Shown: positions 1 through 11,060 of the stretch, in pieces
Layout: every line of letters starts with the position of its first letter
Numbering within the stretch: the first letter of the stretch is position 1
DNA from: Desmodus rotundus
Lineage: Eukaryota > Chordata > Mammalia > Chiroptera > Phyllostomidae
Assembly: GCF_022682495.2 (NCBI RefSeq)
Contig: NC_071399.1
Span: 6,801,342-6,865,341, forward strand
Length of the DNA stretch: 64,000 bases
Direction: 5' to 3'
Made by a program: the position numbers and the translations under genes
The notes under the pieces: model-generated
The model's database searches: none
What the model was told of the DNA's origin: nothing
What the model saw: the letters and a program-made list of their open reading frames with translations, nothing else

Positions 1-49
1 AAGAAAACAGTAACAGGAAAATTATGACTTTGCTTCATGGTAGATAAGT

Positions 50-62
50 AAAAAAAAAAAAA
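50..62 (+). repeat. A-rich homopolymer
   Basis: A run of 13 adenines in AT-rich unique DNA just before the first MIR. No retroelement body precedes it inside the window, so whether it is a retroposon tail cannot be decided. Confidence 0.7.
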
Positions 63-102
63 CAAGATTTTATACTACACTATCTCACTAACAGATGTTT
101 AA

Positions 103-288
103 TTAGAAAGCCTTGTGACCTTGCATAAATCATTAAACTTTCCATACATTACTTTAACTTCCCTACCAGTAAATGTAGGGATAATAGCAGTTCCTGCCTT
201 ATAAAGTTAGCATGAGGGTTACATGGAATCACCTATGAAAGCTCATGGAAAAGCGCTTTCATATAAACGTTCAGCATTAGTATTGTGT
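103..288 (+). repeat. MIR SINE (old, diverged)
   Basis: The order of motifs is that of a sense MIR: CCTTGTGACCTTGCATAAAT, then AACTTCCCTACCAGTAAATG, GGGATAATAGCAGTTCCTGC, and an end like the MIR region preceding 'agcgctt...cagtattg'. MIR is a tRNA-derived SINE that was active before the placental radiation, so this copy predates bats. It is diverged and has no visible target-site duplication. Boundaries are good to about 15 bases. Confidence 0.65.
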
Positions 289-640
289 TCACTTTCTCTC
301 TCTGTCTAGCTCTGAGCTCTGTCCCAAGAGTTGTAAGTCACCATAGCCAGCCAGTTCTTTCTCTGCAGAATTTTTCTTTCTTCCTTTCTTTTCCATTCAG
401 TGGCTTCTTTCTAGAGCACGCCCTTGATAATGTCATTCCTATCTAAATATTAAGCCTCTCAAATGCAAGCTAGTCTCTCGCCCTGACCAGCTTCAGGGCT
501 CCACTCCTTTATCTGCCTCCTAGAGCACCCACAGTCAGGCCGCCCCTCAATCTCAAACCTGCTAAAAACTTCCTCCTGTCATGAAAACAGCCTCAGTCGC
601 TCACACGGGCACGCAGGGAGCGCTGGCGTGGGCTCCATCG
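289..640. other. Unclassified, pyrimidine-rich DNA
   Basis: C/T-rich sequence, including TTTCTTTCTTCCTTTC at about 368-383. No gene and no confident repeat is seen. The distal part may belong to the diverged L2 that follows. Confidence 0.4.
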
Positions 641-1045
641 CCTCCTCTTCCTCTCTTCGTCCCCTGTCTTCTGCACAACTTCGCACATCCTGGCCCTTCC
701 TCACTGCTCAGCTCTGCGTTTCCCTCCTGCACTCCAGTACTTTACACGTTCTTGGAATGCACTCTTCCTACATCCGGCCGTATAAAAAACTCTCCCCATC
801 CTTCAGCACTGAGACAAACACCGTTTCTAGGACAGTCCATTTCCAAATCTGCCCACCTGTGAGTTCTAAATACCTTCTTTATCTTAGTCATAGGCCAATT
901 ATCCTTTATTTGCCTCTTAGCGCAAATTTTCATAAGCATGTCTCTTTTTCCCTACTAAGCCTACCCTTGTTCCTATCCTCGGCATGTAACTCAGGCCTGG
1001 CCCATAGCTGGCACTCAGTAGATATGTGTAAGTGGATAGTCATTG
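640..1045 (+). repeat. Possible L2 LINE 3' fragment
   Basis: The 3' part ends GCCTGGCCCATAGCTGGCAC followed by TCAGTAGATATGTG, which matches the L2 terminus ('cctggcacatagtaggcgctcaataaatg'). Upstream CT-rich sequence such as CCTGGCCCTTCCTCACTGCT fits the sense 3' end of L2. Overlapping frames of 93 and 140 codons lie here, both without recognisable domains. A MIR or another CR1-clade LINE cannot be excluded. Confidence 0.4.
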
Positions 1046-1244
1046 CATGACTAAACATTGCATGTTGCTCAGTGCCGAGTGCTGTGTCTTGCATGACTGA
1101 GAATCAAGGTATGAAAGCGTCCATCACAGATATGATTTAAATTAATTAATTAGTAAGTCACTTACCTTGTGAAAATGGTGAACCCTTTCTCTCTCCAGCC
1201 TGCCCCCCCCCACTCTCTCAGTAACCATTTGTTCCTACATAACG

Positions 1245-1540
1245 TCCCGATTCCTTACTATGTGCCATACACTGTGCCGGTGCCAGAGATCTGGGGGTAC
1301 ACCAGATGGTGACGCTCTCTACCAATTATACTCCTAATAACAGGGAGACCAGGCACAGCTGTCGTGACGGTGAGATGTGAGAAGCATTCTGGCAGGGATT
1401 GTCCAGGGAACTTCGGTAACAAAAAATAGGGGCATCTAACTTGGTTTGGAGGTTGGAGAACAGTCCCTTAGAAAGTGATTTTTAAGCCAAGATCCAAGGA
1501 AAGCACAAGGGGACCCCAACAGAAGGGGAGGATGGCAGAC
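1245..1540 (-). repeat. L2 LINE fragment, antisense
   Basis: ACTATGTGCCATACACTGTG, then GCCAGAGATCTGGGGGTACA is the reverse complement of the L2 3' end ('ctatgtgccaggcactgtgctaggcgctggggataca'). About 300 bases follow in the antisense L2 style. A second antisense L2 begins immediately downstream, so two copies or a rearranged one are present. Confidence 0.5.
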
Positions 1541-1555
1541 CAGTGAAATGACTGT

Positions 1556-2450
1556 AGCCAATGCTGGGCTCAAGACAAAGGTAAGAAAGAATAAAAGTGG
1601 TTCCTGCCCCACAGAGCTCATAAATAATAAAACAATTACAGTAGGTACTATGAAGGAAGCAGAGAGTCTGTTGTCATCGAGAGGTAACATGTGGGGAAGG
1701 CATGTAGTTAAAGAGGGTGGGCGCATACACCTCTCTGAAGAGGTGCCGTTGAACCTGAGGTCTGCAGGGTAGAAGGAGACAGCCACGGGGAGGCAGAGGG
1801 GCAAGCCTGCGCACAGCATCTGCTGGGGGAAGAGCCCGCACTGTCTGAAGAACTGCAAGGAGCCCAGGGAGCGGAAAGGCTGGCGTCCTGACGAAGTTCG
1901 CAAGGCGGCCTCATGAGCCAGGAGAAAGGCTGTGCTTTGTATGCTAAGTGCATTGGGAGACACTAGTGTTCTTTAAGCAAGAGAGTGGCATGATCCAATT
2001 TATATCTTTTTTGTTTTTAATATTTATTTCTTTTTAGAGAGAGGAGAAAGGAAGGAGAGAAATGTGTGTGAGAGAAGCATCAATCACCGATCAGTTGCCT
2101 CACACACACCCCCAGTTGGGAACCTGGCCTGCAACCCAGGCATGTGCCCTGACTGGGAATCAAATGGGTGACCCTCTCATCTGCAGGCCAGCACTCAATC
2201 CACTGAACCACACCAGCCAGAGCCTAATTTACATCTTAAAGAGTGACTTCGCTTCCCACAGATGGATGGCTCCTAGGACAGAAATACTAGGAGCAGGACA
2301 TCAGGGTGGTGGTGGCCTAGATCAGGGCGGGACAGTGGCACTAGAAGTGGAGGAACTCCTCAGCTGTGTTGGGAAAGCGTTGAACAGAGTATGTGGATTG
2401 GATGTGAGGGATGGCTGGAAGAAGGATAAAGAGCAAAGAGCGAATGTGGC
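1556..2450 (-). repeat. L2 LINE, antisense, split by a VES SINE
   Basis: Diagnostic antisense L2 phrases run in order: GGTTCCTGCCCCACAGAGCT (from L2 'ccctgccctcaaggagct'), GAGTGGCATGATCCAATTTA, then after the SINE CATCTTAAAGAGTGACTTC (L2 'gggagtgacatgatc...ttttaaaagatcactctgg'). The L2 is interrupted at 2009-2225 by a VES SINE with target-site duplications that rejoin the L2 exactly. Frames of 175 and 185 codons in this stretch are readings through these two repeats, not genes. Confidence 0.6.
1997..2237 (-). mobile_element. VES SINE (bat), minus strand, with TSDs
   Basis: The body spans about 2009-2225 and reads in reverse: T-rich 5' side (complement of the A-rich tail), GAGAGAGGAGAAAGG (CT-rich tail complement), CCCTGACTGGGAATCAAATG (B-box region complement) and CCACTGAACCACACCAGCCA (A-box head complement). 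The 12-bp flanks AATTTATATCTT (1997-2008) and AATTTACATCTT (2226-2237) differ at one base and are target-site duplications from L1-machinery insertion into an L2. The tRNA-like head supplied its pol III promoter. Family identity places the host among bats. Confidence 0.9.
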
Positions 2451-3030
2451 CATCCCTGGGGGGACGCCTTCCTTTGGGACCTGTTTCTTTGGTTCTGGGT
2501 TTGTTTCTTTCATACTTGGGCCCTACGCCAAGAGCAGAGAGCTTTCCTGGATTCACTATTATGACTTTAGCTATTTAGACCTTAAAACAAGGTTGAAGGA
2601 AAAGGATTGTGAGCTCTGATAAATGTCAAGGTGACCTGGCTTCTAAGTTGTCCCAGGCTCCTTTCCCCAATAGGGGAGCCTCTTCACACTGCCTCTCTGC
2701 TCATTGAAGAGACCATGACCCCACTTAAACTGTGGTTCTCAGGGGAGCTGGAAGGTGCGCCTTTGAGTCAACTCCTCCGTATGCCACCCATGGCTTTGTA
2801 GGTCCTTCCTATGGTGCAAAACCACAGAAGATAATAGCCAGCCACGAACAACACAGTTCCACGCTTTGTTAACATCCCATTCCTGCCACTCTTTGGCTCT
2901 AGTTGTAGCAATAAAACACTCCATGGAACCCTGATGTGGAACTAAGCGAACTTTAATTGATGGCGTCTGCTGCAGCACGAGACTATGTTTACAGTCCCTA
3001 ACACTTTATAGCTAGAAGGAGCCTTAGATA
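2450..3030. other. Unique DNA, nothing recognised
   Basis: No repeat family, RNA gene or coding domain is recognised. The 79-codon frame at 2739-2978 (minus) has no recognisable features. Confidence 0.4.
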
Positions 3031-3034
3031 CCAG

Positions 3035-3325
3035 GTTTTCTAATGCCTTCACTATATAGATGGGAAAACTAAGTTGTAGGAAATTAGAGTAATGCAGGGT
3101 GGTTGATACTACTCTGGAAAAGCATCATCTTTGGCATCAGAAAAATGTGGATTTTAATCCTAACCACATCTCTCATTAGCTGGGCAAATTAATTAATCTC
3201 TGTACCCTCCTCTAATTTCCTCATTCTAAAATGGGATAATTCCTACTATGCAGAATAGTTGAGGAGGTTGGAACCAGTGACCATCAAGTATTTATAAATA
3301 TTCGATAAATGATCATTATTATCAT
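3035..3325 (+). repeat. MIR SINE, with a short antisense MIR-like lead
   Basis: From about 3096 the sense MIR order is clear: TTTGGCATCAGAAAAATGTG, then TTAGCTGGGCAAATTAATTA, ATCTCTGTACCCTCC, AATTTCCTCATTCTAAAATG and GGGATAATTCCTACTATGC. The preceding 3035-3092 (TATAGATGGGAAAACTAAGT) looks like an antisense MIR piece, so two MIR fragments may abut. Both are old and diverged. Confidence 0.65.
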
Positions 3326-3329
3326 ATAT

Positions 3330-4680
3330 TCGCTTTCTCTCATCCATCAGTAAAGGGACGGGGCCACTTAGGGGGCCATGCAAGCCTGGGACCCACGATC
3401 GCCCACCTACAATGCATCTTTCTCCACGTCACGTACAACCTGCTGGCTATTGTCATGACACGTGGAGTCGCATCAGGTCTACTTAGGAGTCGCAAACCAA
3501 GACAGGGCCTCTCGCGCCCCCTTCAAGCCCTGGGAGACTTTTCTGGGCCCTGAGACTCCGGTACCCAGTTTGTACTTTTGTTCAGCAGTGAGTTGCCACT
3601 GGAGCGGCATAAAAAGCTAAAGCCATAATTCAACCCTAAGAACTGGGTCTGCCACCCAGAATAAAAGACTCTTTTAATAGGAAGAATAATCTATCAATTT
3701 TGTGAAAAGGCCGCTAGAAAAGGCTCGAAGTCCTACTGCAATATAAAACATAAATGGTACATTGTCCTAGTTTTTCGCTGGAAATTGTGTGTTAGCACTA
3801 AAGTACAGAATGTCTTTTGCCTCAGCCTGCGGTTTTAGAATACGCCATACAGACAACTCTATTTTCTAGAGGTTAATAAGAGAGAGAGAGATGGCGTGGA
3901 GTAAATGCAGATAAAAATAGTAATTATAGTAATTTATGTGTTTCCACACTTAAAGTACTTAAAAATCTGTTTCTGCTCATGAAAGAAAAATCCTCTTGCT
4001 ATTATTATAGTTTTTATGCACTTTATGGTGTTTTATTATGCTAAGATATGCAGGAGGGAAGCTGTATGTCTTCCATGCTCCTTTCTGATATCAGCCACTT
4101 GAGTAGGCATGTAACTTGTCTGGTCACCAGAAAAGGTGGCAGATTCCTTGACAAGCTCCTGGGAGGTTTGAACTGATATCTTGTATGGGGAACAGGCCAG
4201 GAAGATGTGAACCAGAAACCCAAAGAAAGGGCTTGAACCATGGCTAATCTTCAATGTCTTGGTATAGTTAGATGCCCCTATAAGCCAAGGAGAGAGAAAA
4301 GGGGGTAAGATCTGAAACATTGAGTCTAAAAGCAAAGTTGTTTTGTGCTTCTTGTATGATCTGTTTATTTCTCATTTTCTTTCCTGTCCTTAGTTTTTAA
4401 GAGCCCCAGCCTTCTCAGCTGAGCTAGGAGAAAAGGGATGTTGCCTATTCTTGGATGAGAACTATAAAGGAAGAGAAAGGGAACCCAGCACAGGGCTGGG
4501 TCCAGGGAGCATGGGGAGCTCCTTGTAGTAAGCGGAGCCCAAAACAGAGGTGCCCGCTGCTTCCTCCATGGTGCGTTACTTTAGGAACTTGGTTTTACTT
4601 TATTAATTTATTAAAGCTAGTGTTCTTCAATGACCAGTATTTCATCTCAGTGCTTGAAGTTATATTCTAAATATCTCTTC
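3330..4680. other. Unique DNA
   Basis: Mostly unclassified. About 3340-3560 keeps several CpGs (GGACGGGG, CCACGATCGCC, CACGTCACG), which is unusual for this AT-rich window, but it lacks island density. A short (GA)n stretch sits near 3880-3890. Frames at 4036-4335 (minus) and 4455-4670 (plus) have no recognisable domain. Confidence 0.4.
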
Positions 4681-5000
4681 CTCTTGCCCCAACCTCAATA
4701 ATAAAAGCTTTCAAAACATAATGGCAAGCAATCGACTAAGTGGAGAACCACCGATAATACCCATAGAAATTTAAACAGTTGCACGTTTTATGCCAAAGTT
4801 CTTTATGTTCTTCCGGCTTCGATTTCTCACAGATTTTTTGTTGCACTGTTTGAAAAGAAGCCATCAATAAAAAATAATAATAACACTAATTTTGAAATGC
4901 ATTCAGCTAAAACATAATGTCCCTGAATATACAAGTTGCTTTGGTGTTTGTAATGTGGAGTTGGTGTACCCTCTGCAGGGATATAAAACAAGTGCTAGTT
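4680..5000. promoter_or_regulatory. Candidate conserved non-coding block
   Basis: This is a repeat-free AT-rich stretch with intact homeodomain- and SOX-like words: CAATCGAC, CCGATAAT, CATCAATAAAAAATAATAAT (about 4862-4881) and ACTAATTTT. It resembles developmental enhancers in texture only. No alignment was possible, so conservation is inferred. Confidence 0.2.
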
Positions 5001-5365
5001 CTTTTTACACCCATGGCCGGGACATTAATATTTTTTATCTCATGAAATTTAAATGAGCTTTACTAATGAAATATCTCAAACATGAGGGAAATGCAGACGT
5101 CCCGTCAACGGGGCTAGAAGGTATGCGTATATTGAACGTCTCTAGAATCACTGATTCAATCAGTTGTCTGAGGAGCGTTTATTTTATGTTGAATATTGCT
5201 CTGCTGTACAACGGATTCCTGCCCAGTACAGAGCATGTGCTGATAAGGAGAGACAGATTATAAATAATACTCACAACAAACGAATTATAAAGTATTTTAG
5301 AAAATGGCGTATGGTACAGAAAGCTAAAGCAGGGTATGAGGAATGGGGAATACCGTGGCAGGCCA
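5000..5365. other. Unique DNA
   Basis: Unclassified. Two overlapping frames (5066-5263 and 5164-5445) show no domain, and the second runs into the following L2. Confidence 0.35.
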
Positions 5366-5369
5366 GAGG

Positions 5370-5960
5370 GATGGGGCTGCACTTTCCCGCAGGGCGGCCT
5401 CATTGGAATGGTAAGTGCAAAGGTCTGAAGGAGGCGAAGAAGTGAGCCATGTGGATAGCAGAGGAGGAGAGCAGAGGCCCTGTGCAGCCAGCCTCCAAGT
5501 CCAGCCCGCAGGCTGTGAACAGAGTGAGTGGATGGAAGACAAGGTCAGAGAGATGGGTGTCTTTTAGGTCATCACAGGAGTTGGCCTTGAGTATGAGTGA
5601 ACCGGGGGGGCCCTGAATGGTTTTGGAAGAGGAGGGGCGGGGTATAGCTCATATTTAAGAATGCGCTTGGGCTGCTTGTGTTGAAAATATGTAGAATTAG
5701 AGAAATCCATGAGAAGGCCGTGACAGTAACAAGGCAAGATTTGATGGGGTCTCAAAACAGAAAAGGTAGCTGGGTTGGTATTGGAAAGCGGTCAGACTCC
5801 AGATAAAGTCTGAAGATAGACCCATCTGGATTTCCACATGGACTTGATACCAGGTGCGAGGAAGAGAAATCAAGTGTGGCGCCATGGTTATTAGACATGA
5901 TTATTGGCCGTACAAGAATAGCGTTATCATTGCCCAAGATTCAAAAGACTGCAAGATTAG
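5370..5960 (-). repeat. L2 LINE, antisense
   Basis: Antisense L2 phrases occur in order: GTAAGTGCAAAGGTCTGAAG and GAAGTGAGCCATGTGGAT (L2 'caaagacctgaaggaggtgagggagtgagcc'), GTGAGTGGATGGAAGACAAG with GTCAGAG, and near 5795 CAGACTCCAGATAAAGTCTG with AAGATAGACC (L2 'cagattctggatatattttgaaggtagagc'). It is heavily diverged, with internal indels. It contributes several meaningless short frames. Confidence 0.55.
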
Positions 5961-6004
5961 GAATGGGAGGTAGAATCAGTAGTATAGGCCTTGAAAATAC
6001 CCTC

Positions 6005-6800
6005 CCAAAGGAGTTTGAAAAAATTTACACTCCCACCAGGCATGTATGAGACTGCACATCATGCATATCCTTCCTATATCAGAATGAACTTCTATAATCT
6101 GAGAACTCATATCTTTAAGTTCTAGAATATCTATAACCATTATCACTCAACTATCATCTCTTCTCCATTCTATACTCTCTCTCCAGAACTTTTACTGAAA
6201 ATTTATATATATATATTAAGCTCTATTTCATCTTTTATCACTTTTTTATTTCTCTGTGCTATGTTCTGGATGATTTCCTTAAATATGTCTTCTAAATTAT
6301 AGTTCTCTCTGCCTGTTACCTGATCTGCTATTAAACTCATCCACTTTTTATTTCAATGACTATAATTTTCCCTTATAAAGGTTTTATTTGGTGTTTTAGA
6401 TCTACCTATTATTTCTGTAGACTGGTGTGTTCTTTCTATTATTTGTTTTATTACCTTAGTTATTTAAACGAAAATTATTTTCTAGTTTCTTTTTTAGCAT
6501 TCTATTATCTCAAGTACCTGTGATGCCAATTCTCCTTTTTCTCACATCTCGTTACCCCCTTCGTTGTGAAGTATTCCACTTCATCCTTTGTGGGTTTCTG
6601 TGGCTCTGAGGTTCTCAAGACCATGCTGTCCCTGGGTGCCTGGGTTGTGGAAATGATGCTGATTTGGTTCTGTCTTCATTTCACTTACGGCTGCATTGGC
6701 TTCACAGGTCTGACGTGAGTTTGTCTGTTCATGGCTCATGAATTAGAGTTGTGATTTCCATGCCCTGAGGAAATTTTCAACCCGAGCCCCATACCCACAC
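6005..6800 (-). repeat. L1/HAL1-like LINE, antisense fragments
   Basis: The start (AAAATTTACACTCCCACCAG) matches antisense L1 ORF2 sequence. From about 6120 the text follows the antisense of an ORF1-type LINE region: TATGTTCTGGATGATTTCCT, TTAATTATAGTT-like runs, CTGCTATTAAACTCATCCAC and TTATTTCAATGACTATAATT (complement of the coiled-coil-coding stretch of L1/HAL1 ORF1). No intact frame remains. Whether this is HAL1 or an old L1M cannot be settled by eye. Confidence 0.5.
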
Positions 6801-7185
6801 TTTGAGGGGCTCTAAGTTAAAATTTCTCGCAGGGGAGACTTTTCCTCCAGAACACCGGAAAGACAACAGACTTCCTTGCCTCCTCCCTAGAGAAGGGGCA
6901 GCTTTTTTTCTAGACTGCTTTTCAGAAAGGGCCGTCCAGCGGCCTGTTTTACAGTGACCTTGGGTCCCTTTCCCTCCATGTGGGAGGACACAGGCCACAC
7001 CGAAGACATGTCCTTGAGTGGACAGTCACATCTTAGGTTCTAGTGGCCAGTGTTTGATACTCCCCAGAAAACTTAGTGTCAGATTAAGGTCATCTTTGTT
7101 CCTTTTACTTTGGGATTTCCTATTCTTTGTTGGGAATTATGTTGTTGGGGCTTACTTTTTAAAATTTTTGCTTAGCTGTTGTCCA
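6800..7185. other. Unclassified DNA
   Basis: Moderately GC-rich near 6840-7000, then AT-rich. Some of it may be the distal part of the preceding LINE. The 73-codon minus frame at 6777-6998 has no recognisable features. Confidence 0.35.
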
Positions 7186-7186
7186 G

Positions 7187-7256
7187 GAGGGAGGGGAGTG
7201 TCAGAGGGCTAAATGGTGATGGGAAAAAAATACAATGAAGATAAAAATAGAAAAAA
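7187..7256 (+). repeat. Short L1 3' end
   Basis: CTAAATGGTGATGGGAAAAA followed by ATACAATGAAGATAAAAAT matches the 3' UTR end and tail seen in the clearer L1 copy at 57840-57918 (GGTAATGGAAAAAATACAAT). It is very short and strongly 5'-truncated. It could be a chance or partial match. Confidence 0.45.
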
Positions 7257-7259
7257 AAT

Positions 7260-8285
7260 TGCTATCTGGTGTTGGAAGTTGCTAAATACGATTCATATAG
7301 TCAGTGTGATAGTTGCAGTCTAGATGTCACATAAGAAATGTCAGGCCTCCTGAGTGCATAAAACACTAGTGTGTGAAACACCCCTTAATTTCTGGACTGT
7401 ATGGGATTCTGGGATCCAGGGGCAGGGTCCAGGGTTGTGGCTATTCACCAACCAACACCTGAAGTGTTCAATGTTTTAACCACCACTACAGCTGTATGGA
7501 TGTGTATCAGCCCAATGTCAGACAGTAAGCACAGAGTGAGTTTCCTTATTGTTCTCTCCCTGTAATTCATCTTGTAATTCATTGCAACTAGATAAGGAAC
7601 TCAAATGAACAACACTACCCCAGGGGATAAAAGACTTAGAAAAATGTTCGGTCATTAAGTTATTCAACACTACATGGAGCAATCTTAAAGCCTGTTTAGA
7701 TTGTTTTTGTTTCTTGAAATAAGATAGAATGGATGAAAAGCTATTTTTAAGTCTGGTAATAAATTTCATGTACTCAATCTGGCACAAAAAAAATACATAT
7801 TGTGAAGATGCTTAAGATAGTGGTTGTTTACATTTTCATTAATTCCAGGCACTTCAAAATCTGATCACAATAAAAAAAATCATTAAGTCCATACCTTTGA
7901 AAATAGGTTAATAAGGTTGATGTTGACATTTATTTTCTAGAAATTGTGACGACAATCTTGGCATCTTCAATGAGTCATATAGATTATGTGTTAGAATCAT
8001 CATTCAAATATTTTGGGAGTAGATCATCTTTTGGATAAGTTTTTGTTTGAAGTCACAAATGTAACTTGTAGGTCAAAGTAAGGGCTTTGGTGTGCAGCGT
8101 CTTCTACGTACCAAAGGTGGTGTAGACCTCGGATCCTGAGTAAATTGTAAAACCATGTGTACTTAAGTGTGGAGAACTTAAAGGTTCAGGTCAAGATCCT
8201 CAATGACTCCGAGAGGTAGGCTTTATGCTTGCCTTGCTTTAGAAGCCATGTGAGGAGACGGGTCCTGTACAGACTTGCAGGTTTC
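7260..8285. other. Unique AT-rich DNA
   Basis: No confident repeat or gene. The 89-codon minus frame at 7518-7787 is featureless. Confidence 0.4.
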
Positions 8286-8287
8286 AG

Positions 8288-8505
8288 TTCTGAGGATGTA
8301 CAGTGTGGTGACTATAGTTAATACAACTGCATTATACAGTTAGATCTGAAGCCTTTACACACATGCGTGAAGTTACTGAGTGCGGTGACGGGTGTGTTAA
8401 TTAACCTGCTCGTGGGAATCATTGAACAGTGTATATTTCACACTATATACTTTCAATAGACTACAATTTTATTTGTCAGTTATCCCTCAGTGGAGCTAGG
8501 GAATT
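8288..8505 (+). repeat. Old L1 3' UTR fragment
   Basis: GATGTACAGTGTGGTGACTA then TAGTTAATACAACTGCATTA, AGATCTGAAG, GGTGACGGGTGTGTTAATTA and a TTTGTCAGTTATCCCTCAGT end follow the L1M 3' UTR order ('gtacagcatggtgactatagttaataatactg...tgtcaattatatctcaataaa'). A diverged sense-strand copy without a coding part. Confidence 0.55.
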
Positions 8506-8803
8506 AGAGAAAAGAGATCTGTCCAGGATGGTTCCTACTTTCAGTTACTTCAAGCCCTTGCCCAGGAAGATGGCGAGCAAGCATTAGACCAGGAGATTGG
8601 GTTCGCTCAGAGAGTCCCAAGATCTCTGACTCCAGAGATTACTCTTCTAATGTGAGTTGGTTATGAAAACCCATAGTGACATGGGTTTCCTAGGAATTCA
8701 GTAATCATATAGATGAATTGTTCATGTCAGTGCAAAATTCAATATATATTGGAAAAATGGTGGTGTATGCAAACCATTATTAATTAAATCTATTTATTTA
8801 ATA

Positions 8804-8805
<2 letters not shown>

Positions 8806-8850
<45 letters not shown>
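8806..8850 (+). repeat. (CT)n microsatellite
   Basis: About 22 CT units, with one G interruption near 8841. This is a pure enough tract to be polymorphic in a population. Confidence 0.95.
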
Positions 8851-8924
8851 TTTGGGCACATCAACAGGTTCTGGGGACTCTTGACAGTAACTCTTTGCCT
8901 GCCAGCATCTGGAGTTAAATATTA

Positions 8925-9115
8925 AGAACTAATGTTTCACGGGCTGTAGCAACAACTGAACAAATATGTTAAGGCTTTATCATTGATATTCAGCTGTAGT
9001 TCGACTTCATCACAGCCTAATCAGCTGACACCCTGCAAGTGCCATCACCCCAATTATTCAATTATATCAGTATAACAAGTTTCTCCAGCACCCACAGCCT
9101 GTAGCTATAGATGGG
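8925..9115. promoter_or_regulatory. Candidate conserved non-coding block
   Basis: Repeat-free sequence with paired CAGCTG E-boxes (CAGCTGTAG near 8992 and ATCAGCTGAC near 9020), CCTAATCAG, and CCAATTATTCAATTATATCA (about 9049-9068). It sits directly 3' of the CT microsatellite. Function and conservation are inferred from motif texture only. Confidence 0.25.
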
Positions 9116-10425
9116 ATAACAACCATTATAAGGACATAAATTGTAGCTCTTTCCTCTGTCTCATCACACAGAACCTCAACCTCCTCTAAAATGCTCCTCA
9201 ACTTCTAAGGATCCCAAGCTCTGTCTCTCTTAGGCTCACTAATAAACTGGATCCCATAGACCCTTGTCCAGGCCTGTCTTCTGGGCATGCCCCTTTGTCT
9301 CAAGGAATCAGGTGGTATATTCAGCAGGACTGTTTTTCACTTCTGCCCTGTCACTGCCCAGGCTGATGGTGAATGACAGAGGAGAGCTGTCCTGTTCCTC
9401 TGAAGTGGGGACAGTGCCCAACCCCCTACTCTGTGCTACATTGTGTCTTTGGTGCCACATGGCTCTCAGTGACCCTCACATTAACAGCCACTTGACTCAA
9501 TGACAAAAGCTCACCCTCCCAAGATTTTGCAGTCAGAAGCTGGGTCTCAGAGCAGGTCCTTGCCGCCTCCCCATTCCAATGCCTCCATGCAAATGGCAGC
9601 TTCTCTTCTTTCTCTTCCATCCAATACAGAAGTGGTATGGTGAAAGACCTCTTGGAACTCTCTGTTTAAACCATCTGTTTATTTGTCAGATGACTGAAAC
9701 GTGTTTGCATCTCAGGGTAGATGCATCATTAATTTGATGTAATACATTGTTAAGAGAGTTTCACATTTATTCCTGCACTGATAGCAACCCTAATGTGATT
9801 GGAGCAAAGGGAAATTACCAAGTCACTTCCATTGGGAAGGAAATATTTGTGAGCAAGGGAAATCGAATGACTTGTTTGAATGGTGAAGAAAAGCAACTTA
9901 GTGCTTCGGAAAGGTGTTTAAGGTATGGAAGACAAATACATGTAAACCAAATGTGGTTAAGGATGGGCTGATTAGCTAACCTCAATAGACAGAAAATATT
10001 CCTAGATAAATGGGCAAATTATGGATAGAAGAGAATTAAAATAATTCTGAAACAGTAAATAAACAAGGAAGATTTGTTTTCCTCTGAAGAGCAAGGTGGC
10101 TCTTCAGGGACACAGGAAAGGTACTATGGTTGAAAAGGTTTTGTTTCCTCATTCACACTGTGAATTAGCATCAGGTTATTTAAAGAACAAGAGCCTAAGC
10201 TACAAATGGAGCTAAAACATCTGTCCGTAGTCTGGTCCTGCTGTCCTCAATTTTAGTCCCGACTGCTTGGCTGAGGCTCTTTCTGTGTACGTTCCACAAT
10301 CAGGTAGCTTCATCAGAGCTCCTTACACTCGGGGTAAGAGGAGCAGGACCAGGGGCGGGATGTCACGGAGCAGGTCGGTGACACAGAGCAGTTAACATTC
10401 CACTCTCTTGTTGACAGAGCACCGA
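9115..10425. other. Unique DNA
   Basis: No gene or confident repeat. Frames at 9264-9503 (plus), 9426-9620 (minus) and 9747-9971 (plus) show no domain. 9170-9250 (CCTCAACCTCC...CTAATAAACTGG) has an LTR-like feel but lacks any element boundary. Confidence 0.35.
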
Positions 10426-10429
10426 CTTT

Positions 10430-11060
10430 TTATTTTATACTTCTTTAATTATCTATAAAATACAAACATAATATCTGTAAAATAAAAATTCCCAATACAG
10501 TCCAAACAGAAGTTCCTGACTCTTCCCCAGAGGTGACCAATGTAATCAGTACAGTTGATAAACATCAAGACGTTCTTTCTATACCTGTGTCCACGATCAC
10601 GGATTCACACGTGCGTGTCCACACACCTGCATGGCCTAGAAGCTTATAGTTACATGTTTTTGTTTTGTATGTATGATAGCTTTTATAAGTATATTCCTAT
10701 TGATCTATAACCTGGGTTTCTTCCTATTTATCTTATGGATATTTCCATGTTCTATACATTCATCATTGTAATAATTTATTTTACTATTGAGGAAAAATTA
10801 GGTCAATTTTGTTTTTCACCATTATGGACAATAATGCAGTAAACACCCTCAGACATGTGTCTGAGTATATATATTCAGAATATAGAATATATATTCTAAA
10901 TATATATATTATAGATATACTCTAGAATATATTCCAAGAAATAAATTGCTCAGCCAATTTATTTCTGCTAAATTTCCCTCAAAAGACAATACCAATTCAT
11001 ATTTACATCAACTTTGCATAATGCTACCCATATAAAAGTATACCCTGACCAAAAATAGAT
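10430..11060 (-). repeat. L1ME-like LINE 3' region, antisense
   Basis: The order matches antisense L1M/ME 3' sequence: GAAGTTCCTGACTCTTCCCC, TATCTTATGGATATTTCCAT, GTTCTATACATTCATCATTG, ATTATGGACAATAATGCAGT, then AAATTTCCCTCAAAAGACAA with TACCAATTCATATTTACATC (complement of the '...ggttgtaccaatttacac...' segment). An AT-rich near-palindromic patch at 10862-10935 interrupts it. It is diverged, with no open frame. Confidence 0.55.
10862..10935. repeat. AT-rich quasi-palindromic patch
   Basis: Repeated TATATAT/ATATTC words include the perfect 12-mer palindrome GAATATATATTC. It lies inside the antisense LINE fragment and probably grew from its TATA-rich sequence by slippage. Confidence 0.6.

Noticed and set aside
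581..1050. Overlapping 93- and 140-codon frames
   Set aside because: They lie in CT-rich, L2-like DNA in two frames at once, with low-complexity S/L/P content and no domain.
2062..2619. Longest open frame, 185 codons
   Set aside because: It begins inside the VES SINE and continues through antisense L2. No domain, and both halves are explained by repeats.
8806..8850. Regular CT repeats as a possible array
   Set aside because: A plain dinucleotide microsatellite with no spacers; CRISPR arrays do not occur in this kind of genome.
9170..9250. LTR-like sequence with AATAAA
   Set aside because: No TG...CA termini, no second LTR and no retroviral gene remnants were found here or elsewhere in the window.
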